Of a stretch of 64,000 nt of DNA, positions 1 to 14,100 are shown one piece after another. Position 1 is the first letter of the stretch, and every line of letters begins with the position of its first letter. The position numbers and the translations under genes are program-made. Source of the DNA: Acephala macrosclerotiorum. Taxonomy: Eukaryota; Ascomycota; Leotiomycetes; Helotiales; Mollisiaceae. Below the pieces are notes generated by a model. It did no database searches, was not told the origin of the DNA, and saw nothing but the letters and a program-made list of their open reading frames with translations. The stretch lies in assembly GCA_014904845.1 (NCBI GenBank), contig MU119483.1:1-64000 (forward strand). Direction: 5' to 3'.

Positions 1-520
1 GTCGTGTTGCGGCTGTGTTGCAGCTATGCGCTGGCGGTTACCAGGGTGACATTGCAGCCTGATATTATGCCTTGGGCTGAGAATTATTCAGCTGGTGCAG
101 TGCCGAACGTAAAATCTGTGAGTGTTCAGGGCGGAAATTGAGTTTGCTAGCGCTGGTGTCCTGAGCGTGTAAATGGTCTGCCGCATAGTGAGACCTCTGG
201 GAGAAGTTGTGCGTTTCTGACGTTAAAGCCAGCCGCGGCGCACAGCCTCCCTTAAGCCACGTTCAAATGTATAACTCGGTTATACATTCCCCCGGACCCA
301 GCGCCTAGCCAATTAAAGCAAGGCGCTTGTGGGCGTCCCTGTCTACTGAACGGGGCTGAAACTGTCGCACTGAGTTTGAGGGGAAGCCGATTTTGTTAGC
401 GATTGTATCTCGACGACAATTCTTATGTCCAAACCAATTCTGGAGTTCGCATGTTTAAAAGCTACAAGATTTGTTTACATTTGGAAAAAGTCTTACTACG
501 AACATACCGTTAAGGTCAAT
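1..520. other. Ordinary-composition segment without a gene
   Basis: No convincing reading frame is visible on either strand. The only structure seen is a perfect inverted repeat at 267-287 with 9-bp arms (ATGTATAAC and its complement) around a TCG loop. The segment grades into AT-rich sequence after about 500. It may be unique flanking sequence or the edge of a repeat. Confidence 0.5.
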
Positions 521-3500
521 CGCCTGTCCGGTTTAAACCCTTATAAAAACTCTAAAAAGACGCTGTGAACGATTCAAATTCACTTCCATAATTCATTTGT
601 TTTTTTGAAAGCAGTCGATTTTGATTACCTTTGATGGAAAGTTTTTATCGAAAGACTTTAAAATAAGCGATATTCAATTTAGACTTCCAGTTCAAGTATT
701 TGCATTTTAAGATTACGAGATCGCACATTTTGGATAAGAATAACCATCGATATCTGTTTGGAATTACAAAGTAATTATTTTTGGTTTACAATTTTTTAAT
801 TGAGACCATCTTTCAATTTTAGTAAATACAGAAATTTTACTATTTTCTTTACAATTCGATTCTTTTAATAAAGTCTCATAACGTCCTTTCACTCGATTCT
901 CAAATTTTTTTTTCTTTTCTTTTTTTTCTCTTTTCTTTTCTCCTTTTTTTTTCTTTCTTTTTTTTCTCGAGATCGACTTTGTTCTCACTTTATTCTTCAC
1001 AATCGTTTGTTTTTATTTGTATAGCGAATAATTATTCTCGCTTTTATTTATTAATTATAAATATTAATTTTATATATACTATTATTATAAACGACAATTT
1101 TTGTCTTTTTTTACTTATTAATAATTTCTTTTTGATTGTTCGTTTTATCAAATATTTTTCTTTTTTTGTATTAAAACATTTGATTTATTACTATATTTTT
1201 TATCGATATCGATTTTTAAATTCGTAAAATCGAATCAATATTTTAATACAATTAATTTATATTACAAAGAATATATATTATTTCGAATTTTAAAATACAA
1301 TCATTTTACAAATCGAATTTCGAATCGAAATACTCGCGATAATTAATTTAATTCTATTGTTTACAGTTTTTCATTTTAATATTCTCACAAATTTACTAAA
1401 TATAACTTTTAATACGTTTCAACAAATTTATCGATCGACAAATGTAATAGTAATTGTATTTACTATTTTCCACGTATTAATAATAGTAATTTCGTAGTCT
1501 TCTTTTTTTTTGAATTTATTCTCAAATAAATTCGCAATTATAATAAATAGTTTTTTGATTACATTTCTTTGTTAATACTTTACATAAAAAATATTATTAC
1601 TAAAATTTATTATTCTATTTTTTTTGTTTTTCTTTCGTAGACTTTTTTACGAACTCTTTTTTTGCATTTATTAAATTTTGATCGCGTTTACTATTTACTT
1701 CATCTAGTGATATTTACTTTTCGAAAAAGTTTTTTCTCGCGTATATATATATATCTCGATAAAATTGTTTCTATTTATATATATTACTTAAAATTATATA
1801 ATTATTTATCGAAACAATATTTTCTATTACGATATCGCACGAGTCTATATTACTCACGAATATAACGCAATTAAAATTCGCGTTCAATTTTAGAAATCGT
1901 TTAATATTAAAATCGAACAAATTATTAATTTTTGAATATAAATACCTTCGATCAATTTTTGATCCTCTTTATAGAATTATCTATTTATAGTAATCTCGTA
2001 AACAGAAAAATTGCAAAATTATTTAAATTTTTTTATCGAACTTCGAAAAAAATTGATTTGAGAATTTTTATATTATATCAAAAATAAACATACTATGAAT
2101 TTTTAAGTATTATTTAATAAATTTCACGGGAAAAATATTTTTATAAACGATTATAAAAACATTTTTATAATAATTAATAATTTTGAAATTACAATACATT
2201 TACTATATTTAAAGTAATTTATTTACGATTATAATATTTGTAAAATTCGTACTTATCGAATCCATTTAATTTAATAAATTCGAAATATTAATAAATTATA
2301 ATTTTTTTATCTTTTTTTGAATAAATATTTAATAAAATTAAACGTTACAATTGCGATTTAATCGCTTTTTAACAATACATTAAACAAGAATACGCTAGAT
2401 GATAATTAAATACGTATCGTAACGATCGTAATCTTTCTAATTTTACTAATAATAAAAAATAAATTTTAATTATTTTGATTTACTACAAATCGAGTAATAT
2501 TAATAAAATATTCTTTGAAAAACGTACAAAAATTTATTCGAATAAAACTTTATTATAAAATATTTTTAAAACAAAAATTACAAAAAAATATATTAAAAAA
2601 AAATCGATAAATAATATTAATTAAAATACAAAAATACTCGTAAAAAAAAAATTTGAATTTAAAAAATAAATTAAAAAAAATGACCAATTATTTATTACAA
2701 ATAAATTATTTAATTTATTGTTTTAATTGTACTAATAAATAGAAATATCTAATATTGATAATATTCGAAATAAATTACAAAGTATTATACGAAATTATCT
2801 AATAAATAAAGCGAATTTTTTCGAATTTAATTATTAATTTTTATAAAAATAAAATAAACGAAATAATTAAATAGTATTTTTTATAGTGTAATTTAATTTT
2901 TTTTTTTTATACTTTTTTTTATTTTTAAATAAAATATAATTTTAAATATTATATATATCGAATTGCACTTATTATCATCAAATAATATTTATAAAAAAAA
3001 TATATTAAATAAAAAGTAAATACGTATTTTATAACTATATCTTTTAAATTTCAAAAACTTTTTTATTTTATTAAAATAACGTTCTCGATATTTATCGCGA
3101 TATATTATTAATATAACGATACAATAAAAACGATTATTTTAACGCAAAACTCTAATTAAAACTATTTTTTTATAACTCTAAAAATCTCAAATTTTTAAAA
3201 TTACTAAATAACTCGCCTCAAATATAAATCGTTTTTAATTAAAAAATTTTAATTTAAATTATTATTTAAAACTTTTTATTTGATCTTTAAATCGTTTTAA
3301 AAAATTTTTAATTACAAAAAAAAATTTATCGTAAAACGACAAAATATATAAAATACTTTTTTTACGACAAAAATCGTTTTAAATAACTATTTAATTTAAA
3401 TAATTTGTTTTAAACGTTTATTTATTTCAAAACAAATAAATTAAAACAAATTTTCGATTAAAACTATTTATTCAATACATTTAATATACTAAAATTTTTC

Positions 3501-6500
3501 AAATTATAAAAATCGTATTTTATTTAATTATTTATAATAAAACAATTGTTTTAAACTTTATATACTGTGAATAAAAATTTTAATCGTTTAAATATATTAA
3601 TATTTAAAAAAAATACGATCAATATTAAAATATTAAAAATATTACAATATTATCGAAATTGTTTATATTACAAAAATAAACTAATTTACTATTTATACAC
3701 TATTTTACGCGTTATTATTTATTTATTTAATTTTAGTAACAAATTTCTTTTTATATAATATCGAATCGAAATTTAATTAACTATATATACGAAACGCTCG
3801 TTTATAAATAGAATTTTTATTATCAAAATACGAATAAATACAATATTTATATTACACATATAAATAATTAGCGATTTACTAGCGTTTAACGCAATAAATT
3901 TTACTAAATATAAAAAAAAAAATTTCGAATATATATTTTTTTACTCTTTTTTTAATCAAATTTAAAACTAATTTTATATAATTTTCTTAATAATACTAAT
4001 TTAAAGTACGTAATATTATTAATTACTATTGTCGTTTTACTAATAAGTTTTTAGTATTTTATTTTGTTTATAAATTTCTTTTTCGAAATTCGTTTTATTA
4101 TATAACAATTAAATCTTTTATTTTATATTATTAAAATTCTCGTATTTAATATTTGTATTAACTTTTATTCGTAAATCGCATTTTTAATTACATTATACGT
4201 ATATCGAAAATCGAAATAAATAATCGAAATATTTTATTCCAATTATTTCGAGTTATTTTTATAATCTAAAAAAATACGATTTAATTTCGATTTTAATATT
4301 TTTTATTTAAATATTAATCAAAAAGAAAAAAGTTTTTATTATTTGTTCGAAATTTTAAAAAAAATTAAATTAATTCGTTTAAAATATATTATATTTAATA
4401 ACGCGTATTGTACTAAAGTAATCGATTTCTATTTAATAATAATAATTCTAAAAAAAGCATTGAAAACTATAATAAATTTAAAAAAATTAATAATCGTTTA
4501 TAATATAAATTTAATCTAATAAAATTTAAAATAAATTAAAAATTTGCACAAAAAATATTAACAATTTTTTCAATTTCGTAATAATTATAAAATCGATATT
4601 AATTAAACGTAAATTAAAATATAAAAACATTAATAAACGACGAGTTTGTATATTACGTTTTATTTTTTTCTAAATATTATTTTTAAAAATGTTTTTATTA
4701 ATATTATTTACATTTGTATTAATATTCAAATAACGAATTATCGAATGCTTTTTTGATTTCAATATTTCGTAATAATAAAAAGTTTTTTACATTTTATAAA
4801 ATCGTATAAAATTTTCGACGAAATCGATTTATATTTGAAAAATTTGATTTTTAATTAAATTATTAAATAATTTAAAAAATAATTTAATCGTCGTCGTTCG
4901 TTCTTCGAATTCGTATTCAATAATCGATAAAATAAAAATATTTATTAAATGAATATTTTATAATAATTAATCGATTTCAATCGTATAAATTATTTATATA
5001 TTTATTAAAATTGTAAAGATTCATTTATAATAAATTAATCAATTAATAATTTGATTATAAAACTTTTTATCATATAACTATTAAAAATATTAAAAACGAA
5101 AAACAAATAAAAATTTAAATTCGAATTTTTAATTTTAATTTTGAATATATATATTAAAAAAAATAAAAAACGAATAATTACGTTATATAAAATAATATAT
5201 TGTTAATATTAATTCGTATTTGACAATTTTTAATCGCGAGAAAAAGAAAAAATAAAAAAATTTAAATTATTTAATTATATTATTTAATATATTATTGAAA
5301 TATTAAAAAACGATTTTATAAATATTTAATACGTAATTCTAAAAATACGTTTTATATTATAAAAACATTTAATAAATTTTATATTTGAATTGATTTTTTT
5401 TTTTAATATAAATTAAATATTTTTATTTGAAATGTTTTATTAAATTTTTCGAATTAGTAAATTTGTAAATACGTTTTTCGAACGATAAGTTTTGTTTTTT
5501 TAAATAGAGAAAATAAATAGTAATTTTTTTTTTCGATAAATATTAATAATATAATATTATTTAACGTTTGTTTTTTAATTTGAGTAATTGTTAATTAAAA
5601 ATTAGTTTCTTTCGATGGTATTAAATTCGTTCGTCGTGTAAACGATTTTTTGTATAGTAAAACGATAGTTTTTTTTTTTTAGAAATGGTAATAAATAGCG
5701 ATTATATTGATATTTGTATTGTAGTAATAAAATTTTTTTTTAATAATCGTATTTGAAAACGTTATTATTGTTTTCGTTAAACGTTTTTGAAGTAAAAATA
5801 TTTTATTGTTTTAATTTAAAATAGTTTTTACGTTTTAATTAAATTTGAATTCAAAGAATTATTATTTAATTTTGTCGATTGAATATTTTAAATTTTAATG
5901 TTTTTAAATGTATTTAAAAAATGCAATTTTCAATTGTTATTTAATATTAAAAATCGCGCGATTAATAATTCGATATTTAAATTATCGTATTATCGTACTT
6001 TGAAAATAGTGTTTTTACTTTTTTTATTTTGTAATAAAACGATAAACGATAAAATTTTAATTAACAAATAAAAATTCTTCGAATATAAATTTTTATAATC
6101 GATTAAAATCGATTTAATGAATTATTCGATAAATCGTTTGTATTAAATCGCGTTAAAATTCGTAATTAGAAACGATAATTCGCGTATTAATAATAATTGT
6201 TCGTTGAAAATAGTATTTAATAAAAGTATTAATTTTAATGTATTGTATTATTATATTTTGAAGTGCGTCGTTTACGTTATTTGTTAGTTTACGATTAATA
6301 TATTATACTACGAATAAAAGTGAAATTGCGAGAAAAAAATTGTATAATACGTATTATTTTAATTGAAAGTATTATTTATATTGTATTGAAAACAATACGA
6401 ACGTGTAATTTGTAAGAATTTAATAAATACGTCGAATCGCTTTATTTACTTTAAAAAAATCGTATATAATAATAATTGATTGAATGAGATTTTTCAATTA

Positions 6501-9500
6501 TACGACGTTTTAATAAATTTACGAAAAACGAAAATATTAATTATTTTCAATTTTAAATGCAAAAGTAATTGTTTATAATTAAACGAAATATTTAATTTAT
6601 TAATTTTTTCGATCGATATAAAATTCGAAATTAAGAATATATTATTAGTAAAAATAAGATTTAAAAAAGCGATATATAAATTGAAAATTAGAAACGAATT
6701 AAAAATAATTTCGAAAAATATAAATGTATTTTTAATTTCTATATAAATCGTATATTTCGATTAAAATAAAAAAAATAAAAATTTAAAAAAAATAAAAAAA
6801 AAATTAAAATTTAAATTTATACATTTTTTGTATTGAAATATTTTTTGGTAAATTTGCACGTGAATTCGATTAAAATTCGATAAAATTTGTTATTGAAATT
6901 TCGAAATAAATTTATTACAATATTATTATAATAAAGTTTTAAAAGTACTAAAAATCAATTTACGAAAAATATAATTAATTGATAAAAAAAACTAATTTAA
7001 ATCCATTATCGATTATATATATATTTTTATTTCGTTGTAATTAAATTGATTTATAAAATGTTTACGAGATTTTCGATATATATCGCGATATTATTGCGTT
7101 TTTTTATTAATAAACGATATTTTTTTATTAGTTTTTTGAAAATTTACAATAAATGTTTTATTAGTTTTTATTTACGATAATTCGAATTAGATTAAATAAA
7201 TAGATAAAGAATATTATTTATTTGATATATATAATAATTTATTTTTTTTTAATTTTTTTTTTAATAATTTGTTCGTATATGAATTGGAAAACTTTTTAGT
7301 ATATTTTGAGTGTATTGGTCGATTGAATATTTATAAATTTTTTTTTATTTTTTTTTTAATATTAATTTAATATTTATTCGAAAAAAACTTTGAAAATATA
7401 ATAAAAAACGATTTATATTATTCGAATAATAAATTTTTGTATATATTTGTAATATTTGTAAAAAAAATTAAATTAGTGATTCGATAATAAAAAACAGTAA
7501 ATAAAAAGAAAATAAAATATTTATCGATAGAAATTTTTTTTGATTATATTTAAAAAAAAAAGATTATTATTATTATAATTTTTATTTTTATTTTCAAATT
7601 TATTAAAATTGTTTTTTTGATCGAGATAATATTTTGACGAATAAATATTTTTTTTTTTAGTAATTTATATTAAATTTGTTTTATTATATTCGTTAATATT
7701 ATTGATATTAGTATTAACGTTTATTAGTTCGATATTGGTATTAATTTTTTTTTGTTCGTTTTTTGTATTGAAATAATTTTTAATGTTTGATTTATTGTTA
7801 TCGAAGGAAAAAGAATTTAGTATTGTTTGACGATATTATATATCGAATTAATTTACTAAAAAAAACGATAATGATAACGATAATAATCAATTTAGAAAAA
7901 GAAAATAAAAATGTTGAAAAGAATTTATTGTTCAAAGAATCGTATCGAAAAAAGAAAAAGAAATAAAATGAGAGAAAGTAATTGAGTATAAAAAATTTAA
8001 AGAAAAGAAAATAAAAAGAAAAAAGAAAATAAACGAAAAAATAAAATAATTACTATTTTAAGTTATTCAAAGAATAATAAATAATTATTTTTTATTTTTT
8101 GAAAAAGCTTTTTAGAAAGTAGAAACGAGAATAGAAAAGCGATTATTAATTTTAAATAGTTTTTGTAGTCGGTTAAAGTCGTATTACTTTGATTATTAAA
8201 TACGTGAGCGTTAAAATAACGCGAGATTTTGGTAAATTGATTGTAGAAAGTAGCGATTAATTTTTTTGAAAATAGTAATCAATTTATCGTTTAATCGTTA
8301 AATTGTGTAAAAATTTTAATTTTATAAATAAAATATATTAAAAAAAAATATTAATAATTGTTTTTATTTCGTATAAAATTTGAATTTTAAATTCAATAAT
8401 TTATAAAACGATATTAATTATATTTTTTATCGTTTTTTAATAAAATATTTTTTATATTTTGATATAAATTATTTTCGTATATTTTTTTTTATATAATTTT
8501 AATAAAAATTATATTTTTCGTTTATTGTTTTATAATATATAATTGTATTTTAAATAAATTAAAAATAATTATTTTAAATATCGAAATTGAATTTTTTTAT
8601 TATTTGAAAAATTTAATAAATAAATTGTTTATTTATAAAAAATTGTTTTTAATAAATTTAATAATTCGATAATATTTTAAAATTATTAAAAATTTTATAA
8701 AAATTCGCATTTAAAAAAATCGAAAATTTAAAAATAATTAAAAAGAAATAATAATTGAAATAAATTTTCAAAGTATTTTAAACGTTTAAATAAATTACTA
8801 ATAAAATCGAAAATTGAAAATTATAAAACTCGTTTTAATAAAAATTTTTATATCGTTTATATAAATATAATTTTCGAATTAAACGATATATTCGATTTTA
8901 TCGAATTTAATATAAAAAATCTTTAAATAAAATTTATTTCGAATAATTCGTTTTTTTGTTTTTATAATATCGATAAAATATTTAAATTAAATCAATAGAA
9001 TAAAAATATATAAAAATTAGAAATTAAAAAAATTTAAAATCGAAAATTTTTTTTTTTTTATTTAATACGAGTTTAATAAAAATCGCTCGTTCGATTTTTT
9101 TATTCGATTTTTATTAAAGTTTTTATATTTGATTAATTTATTAAAAATATTCGTTTGTATTTATTAGTAATAAAAAACGATTATAAAATAATAAAATTAA
9201 ATTTATAATTATTGTAATTCGAAGTAATATAATAAATAAATCGCTTATAAAAATTTAAAAATCGATATAAAATTACATAAATAATTACGTATAATCGAAT
9301 TCGACGATTTTTAAAAAATTCAATCAAAATATAAACGTATTATTATATAATAATTTTTATCGTAAAATATATTACAATTTTAATATAGTAAATCTTATTT
9401 AAAAAATCTATATATATTAATACGTTTAAAAAAAAAATTCTTAAAAAAAAAACCATTTAAAATAAAATATTAAATTAAATTAATATTAATCTACGTAATT

Positions 9501-9650
9501 ACTTTAATAAATTATATATAAACAACGAAAAACAATACAATAAAATTTTATATTAACAATTTAATTTATTTCCAAAAAAAAAACATTATATATTCATATA
9601 TTAAATATTTAAAAACTTTAAATTTCATTTTTTTTTTTTTTTTTTTTTCT
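521..9650. repeat. AT-rich, RIP-like degraded block
   Basis: About 9 kb of extremely AT-rich sequence without supportable genes. Most remaining cytosines and guanines are in CpG. From about 3.1 to 5.0 kb the plus strand keeps many non-CpG C but few non-CpG G; from about 5.4 to 8.3 kb the bias is reversed. A polypyrimidine run lies at about 905-967 and a poly-T run at about 9627-9650. This is what heavily RIP-mutated transposons look like in Pezizomycotina. I could not recognise the original elements or their terminal repeats. Confidence 0.75.
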
Positions 9651-9655
9651 CCTTT

Positions 9656-9840
9656 TTGATTCACGTTACTTTTGCCTTCACATTATCAATGGCTTCCTTA
9701 AGTAATTGCTTGTATTTCATAAGAAATAATAAAAATTCAACTGGGGCAAATTCTCACTCCGATATCATTGCAACAAAGTCTTGTGCCGACAGCTCAACTC
9801 TCTTGACCTTTTCTCCCAGACTCATTCCAGCTTCATGGGC
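9656..9840 (-). pseudogene. Scrap of BCS1-like AAA ATPase C-terminal region
   Basis: On the minus strand a frame reads KVKRVELSAQDFVAMISE, then a TGA stop, then EFAPVEFLLFLMKYKQLLKEAIDNV in the same frame (quoted here in two parts). This parallels the segment after the AAA core of the BCS1-like gene at 58.6-60.0 kb, which has VEQLAKEFAG, LKFSPAKIFSFLLEHRKS and PREAIDNVEQL in the same order. No ATPase core is present, so it is an isolated fragment. It stops at the poly-T run that borders the AT-rich block. The match is by eye and the degree of divergence is unknown. Confidence 0.6.
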
Positions 9841-10523
9841 CTCTCTATTCTCTCCTGATCTAATTACTGTGCCTCCCTGCGTGGCGAGACACCCTCCGTG
9901 CCGAGACAAATGAGGGGTACTTTGACTTTGAGCAGCTCAAAAACCTGTGCGCGCAATAGATATTACTATAATTCCGCATAAGTCGTGTACTGTAACTAGC
10001 CCTAAATATCCATAATCCCTCTTACCCAAAAATTACATTCGCATCGTCGCCTCCGTGCCTAAATTGTAAAGCGCCTCCTTTCATAGCGAAACAGACTTCT
10101 CTCCTTACTGCGCCACTATCAAGCTCTTACCGCTCCAAATTCTCACAAATAGGCCTTGCCCGAGCCCCAGAACCTCCTTCGATGCTAGGAAGTCATCATC
10201 AGCCTTATGCGCGCTGTAGGGCGCAACTTCATGCAAGGTCGCCACGCTGATCAGTACCTCCAGCGCAAGCGATCACCGATCTTAGCTAATGTAAGATGAC
10301 CCCGCACGTCCCACCTCAGCATCCGCGGGTAATTTATTTTAAGATCTGTGGCTGTGCGGATTGCCCAAGCGCTCGGAATATCGTTAAATCCGGTTCTAGA
10401 TTGGGAGCAGGGCTGAGGGTTCTAAATGCCCCGGCGCTTAGCTCAGTCGACTAATGCGTCCAGTATCTACAACCTCTTCATTGTCAATACGGACCTCTGG
10501 AGATATGTTCAAACTTTACCTAC
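9841..10523. other. Intergenic segment, nothing recognised
   Basis: Ordinary composition, no convincing coding frame, no clear repeat. It lies downstream of the displaced 3' end of the HET gene on the minus strand. Confidence 0.4.
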
Positions 10524-10773
10524 TTAAGTTATTGTAACCATTCTTGAATGTCCTAAGAATCTGAACTTTCTTGCTTCCGAGTATCGCCTGCGATGCTCGC
10601 AGAAGAAATCCTCAAGGAAAACCTCTCCCACTCCAATGCGTCTATAGTCTCCCGTATTCCCAACTCGTTGGAGGATAAGAAAAAGACGATTTGTCTTCCA
10701 ATTTTCATTCTCCCTACGATTGTATATATATGCGCAAACTTGAAGGCATATCTTATCTGGGAGAGACAGATCT
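10524..10773 (-). pseudogene. Displaced 3' end of the HET-domain gene
   Basis: This minus-strand segment stays open from the Copia target site to a TAA at 10524-10526. It contains LQRVGNTGDYRRIGVGEVF, which fits the usual end of HET proteins, where a hydrophobic strand and a short loop lead into a Y/F-x-R-x-G-x-G motif. Across the 5-bp target duplication its frame continues exactly the frame of the HET gene at 16228-18273 (codons for S and D, then L). I infer that it was the C-terminal ~80 codons of that gene before the retrotransposon entered. It has no start of its own. Confidence 0.8.
10769..10773. repeat. Left target-site duplication GATCT
   Basis: GATCT immediately precedes the left LTR and is repeated at 16228-16232 directly after the right LTR. 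Five base pairs is the usual Copia target duplication length. Confidence 0.9.
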
Positions 10774-10895
10774 TGTTAGACTTTCGAGTGGTTTTAGTGC
10801 TGAGTAAGCACTGCAATGGATATAATGTCCCCGCACCTAGCTAGATCTTTAAAATCAGACCATCAAGTCCATCGAATATATCACTCAAATTAACA
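10774..10895 (+). repeat. Left LTR of the Copia element
   Basis: It begins TGTTAGAC and ends TTAACA (TG...CA). It matches 16106-16227 over the whole 122 bp except for four transitions. It looks like the less mutated copy. Confidence 0.93.
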
Positions 10896-10910
10896 GGTTA
10901 TAAGCCCAGA
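10896..10910 (+). other. Primer-binding site, half-tRNA type
   Basis: GGTTATAAGCCCAGA follows the LTR with no gap. It equals the Drosophila copia-type site GGTTATGGGCCCAG, complementary to the anticodon region of initiator Met tRNA, except that GG has become AA, which is a RIP-type change. This supports priming by an internal tRNA fragment. Confidence 0.75.
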
Positions 10911-10966
10911 AAGTGCTTATTGAAACCGTCGTATCTTTTTACCCTAAAATATCAACCCTATTCGCT

Positions 10967-12040
10967 ATGGCGACTCTAGCAGCTCTAATCGGTACTATAG
11001 CACCTATTTCTACAGCATCTCACTACGTTTGCAAGTAAAGTAAGATTGAAATTCTCACAAGGGATAATTATCCTCGATTTAAGAACTTCTACTTAATCGC
11101 TTTTGCTAATATTTATACTATAAAACTAGTTAATAGTGAAGAATCGAAACCGATCCTTTTTGCGTTAATTAATCGGATTACGGCTTGAGAAAAAAAGGCT
11201 ATTAAAACCATTCAAATTATTTTAAACAGCGTAAACGATAAACTATAAAACAAAATTTTTCTATTGATCTTTTTCGAAGATATCAAAAAAATCTGGAACG
11301 AATTTAAGAAATACGATAAGATTATTAATCCTATTTAAATATCCATTCAACGAACGAACTTTAAACAAAAAAAATTCAAAACTTTTAAAAGAATCAAAAA
11401 ATTCGCAAATCGTCTCAAATTTTACAAATTTTAGCTCGCAACAATCGAAAAACCAATTACTAATAATAAGATTTTAGATCGAATTATAGTAGTTATTTTT
11501 GAAAACAGTAATTACGAGAGCACGAAATATTATATTCTTCGTCTACCAAAGGCCGAGCGTATACTCGATAAAGCGATCACTATACTACAAGTCCATGACA
11601 AGAGAGAGACCTTAGCAATTGCAAACTACACTCGTGGAGAAAAATAACAGCGTAATCGTAGGCAACCTCGTAATAGCAAACAAACTAGAAACAAAGAGCG
11701 AAGGATTAATCGCGGTAGTCGCAATAATAATAATAATAGATACCATAAAAAAAAAAGAAATAATCGTAAAAAATTTGAATTATTAATATCTCGTTTTACA
11801 AAATCTAAAGATCGTTGAGACGATGATAGTAATAACGGGGAACCCATTAATTATAATAAGTTTAATTCAAATCAATGTAGTTAGTATATGCGCTATAGGT
11901 ATTATGAGATTGAGTGTAGAATAAAACGAAGAAGTAGAAAAACTGACAGAAGATAAGATCAGAAGAACTCTAAACAAGCAAAGATTGCAACAGTTGAACC
12001 TACCACTAGAGCAAGTATGGTGACTGTAGGCAAAATACAA
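10967..12040 (+). pseudogene. Copia gag remnant
   Basis: It starts at the ATG at 10967 (MATLAALIGTIAPISTASHY). The frame then carries many stops, several of them former CAA or CAG codons. Recognisable pieces are an ILTRDNYPRFKNF segment, expected near the start of Copia gag (the 'L.G.NY..W' region), and a basic, Arg/Asn-rich stretch at about 11630-11760. A zinc-knuckle-like region at about 11875-11930 has lost cysteines. The product would have formed the virus-like particle. Confidence 0.7.
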
Positions 12041-12264
12041 TAGAATCTCTTCTCTTTTGTTTACTTCATTGTATCCATGGCACTTTCACTAGTGATAATA
12101 GTGCTTACTCGATTACTATTCAAGATAAGACTGAGAGACATACCGAGCGTCTATATATAAGCTCTATTTACTATTCTCGATGGATAAAAGTTTACACTAG
12201 TAGAGGACAATCCTTACTCTCACCATTCTCACCAATTCGAGCATTGATTGAACGAGCTCAGGCT

Positions 12265-12400
12265 CTACTATTTGCTCTAGATTCTAGTGCCTCGAAATAC
12301 TTTAGTGGTGTACAATCTGATTTCATATACTTAAAACGCTGGCAAACACTAAACAAGGTTGTTACGGCAGATAGTACTATTGTAAACGCGATTGAATATT
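12265..12400 (+). pseudogene. Copia protease remnant
   Basis: The frame reads LFALDSSASKYFSG, matching the retroviral-type aspartic protease motif D-S/T-G-A-S of Copia polyproteins with the Gly changed to Ser (GGC to AGC type). Downstream residues LKRWQTLNKVVTADST fit the usual spacing before the flap region. Stops follow after about 12400. Confidence 0.65.
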
Positions 12401-12739
12401 AAGATTAAGTTTAGATAATTTTTCAAGGAGAGTTGAGACTCAGAGAAGTCTGGTATGTGCTAAGTTTTAAAGTAGTGAGATTAATCTTTATTCTACAATT
12501 TATAGAAGATAGAATATTGGTTATATTTAAGAGAGGACGAGTAATTAGTATTACAAATGATAGAAATGGAAAGGTGATATTTACAGTTTTTAAAAATCCT
12601 AGAGATAATTTTTTTATACTAGATTAATGCTAAAATATCAGTAATACTGTTGTATATTCGACGAATATTGCCTCGAATACATCGACGAAAACTCGATTAT
12701 TAACAAAGTTCTTTAAAGTAGTAGATTTTAAAAAAACTT

Positions 12740-13520
12740 TGTAGGAGTTTATATATCGGCGTTTTGGTCATATTAATTATAATGTACTTCGAAAACTGGT
12801 CGATGTTACAAATATGAAAATACCGAGATTCAAATTATATACTGGGCATGAAATATGTGAAGTTTGTGCAGCGAGTAAAATCAAAGAAACCTTTAGAAAG
12901 AAGACAAATAGTAAAGTTACTAGAAAGAGAAAGAGATTGTATAGTAATATTTCTAGTAAATTGCCCAAGTTTTATAGAGGGAATCAATATTTCTTTTTAA
13001 TTACGAACAATGTAATACGGTGTTTTTGGATTAAACTTTTAAAAGATAAGAGTGCGAAAGAAATCCAATCTCACATTCGTAAAGTCTGTAGAATTATTAA
13101 GAGAGATATAGGAGAGGATATTACCTATTTTAAGTATAATAATAGATCGGGCGAGTTTGGGGAAGATTTCTAAGGATGGCTCAAAATACTGCTCAATTCT
13201 TCTAAATATGAGCTTTGTTTATTATACAAATATTTATTGAATAGTATTATTAAGCGAGTAATACAAACAATAGATAATATCGCCAGGTCTATGATTTACG
13301 AGACTAAGTTTCCATTGATCTTTTGGGACTATATCGTAGAGTATGCAATTTAGATCAAGAATAAAGTGTTAATGAACGCATTTTCATAGCCAGTCCCAGA
13401 ACTTGGATCAGAGGATCAAAAGATATACATTTCATTTAAAATTTATACTAGAAGGAAACTAGACCCTCTAGTATTGCAAAAAACTTTGATTGTTTTTGAA
13501 TGCCAGGTCAATATTAAAAA
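12740..13520 (+). pseudogene. Copia GAG-pre-integrase and integrase remnant
   Basis: From about 12750 the frame reads YRRFGHINYNVLRKLV and then GHEICEVCAASKIKETF, the HH-CC zinc-binding region at the start of Copia integrase. The catalytic core follows: the first acidic block has become FFLITNNVIRCFWIKLL (usually V-D-D-x-S-R), and the second KYNNRSGEF (usually D-N-G-G-E-F). Loss of Asp to Asn by G-to-A change predicts an inactive enzyme. From 12814 to 13173 the frame is open for 119 codons. Confidence 0.8.
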
Positions 13521-14100
13521 ACTCAAGAACTAACCAAGTAAATAGACTTTTAAAACTAAAGAAAAGCATATCTTCGTAGGCATCACTAAAAACAGTGTTT
13601 ACAAGCTGTTGAATTGCAGAATATTGAAAGAAACTTTTTTAATTGATATTAAGTTCTATGAATACAAGTTCTTAAAATTTTTTATCTCTCAAGAATTCAA
13701 ACATATTATAACAAATCTGTTTATTACTAATAATACAATCTACAATTACATCATTATTAATGTACTAATTAATTACTCCTTTAGTAATAAAATAATTAAT
13801 AGTATTAAAATACGTGTTAATGAGAATAATAATACTAAAATAAGCACTTATGAAAATGGAATTGAAACAAACCCAAAACCAGTAATTAAACAAGACTCTA
13901 GTGCCCAGAACTTTGATCAAACTCAAAAGCAATATTCATTTCAAATATCAAAAGTTAGCGATCGAACGATCAAAAGGACTAAGAATCCTTATAATTCCTT
14001 TACTAAGGCGAAAAAGACAATAAACAGCGAATTGGATAATAAAAAGATACTTTTCTCTTAAATGATGAAATAGCTAATAAAGGTTTTAAACGTTGTCCAT

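Noticed and set aside
979..3758. Several short open frames (60-85 codons) in the first AT-rich block
   Set aside because: They consist mainly of I, Y, N, F, K and L, as any AT-rich sequence gives, and have no motifs.
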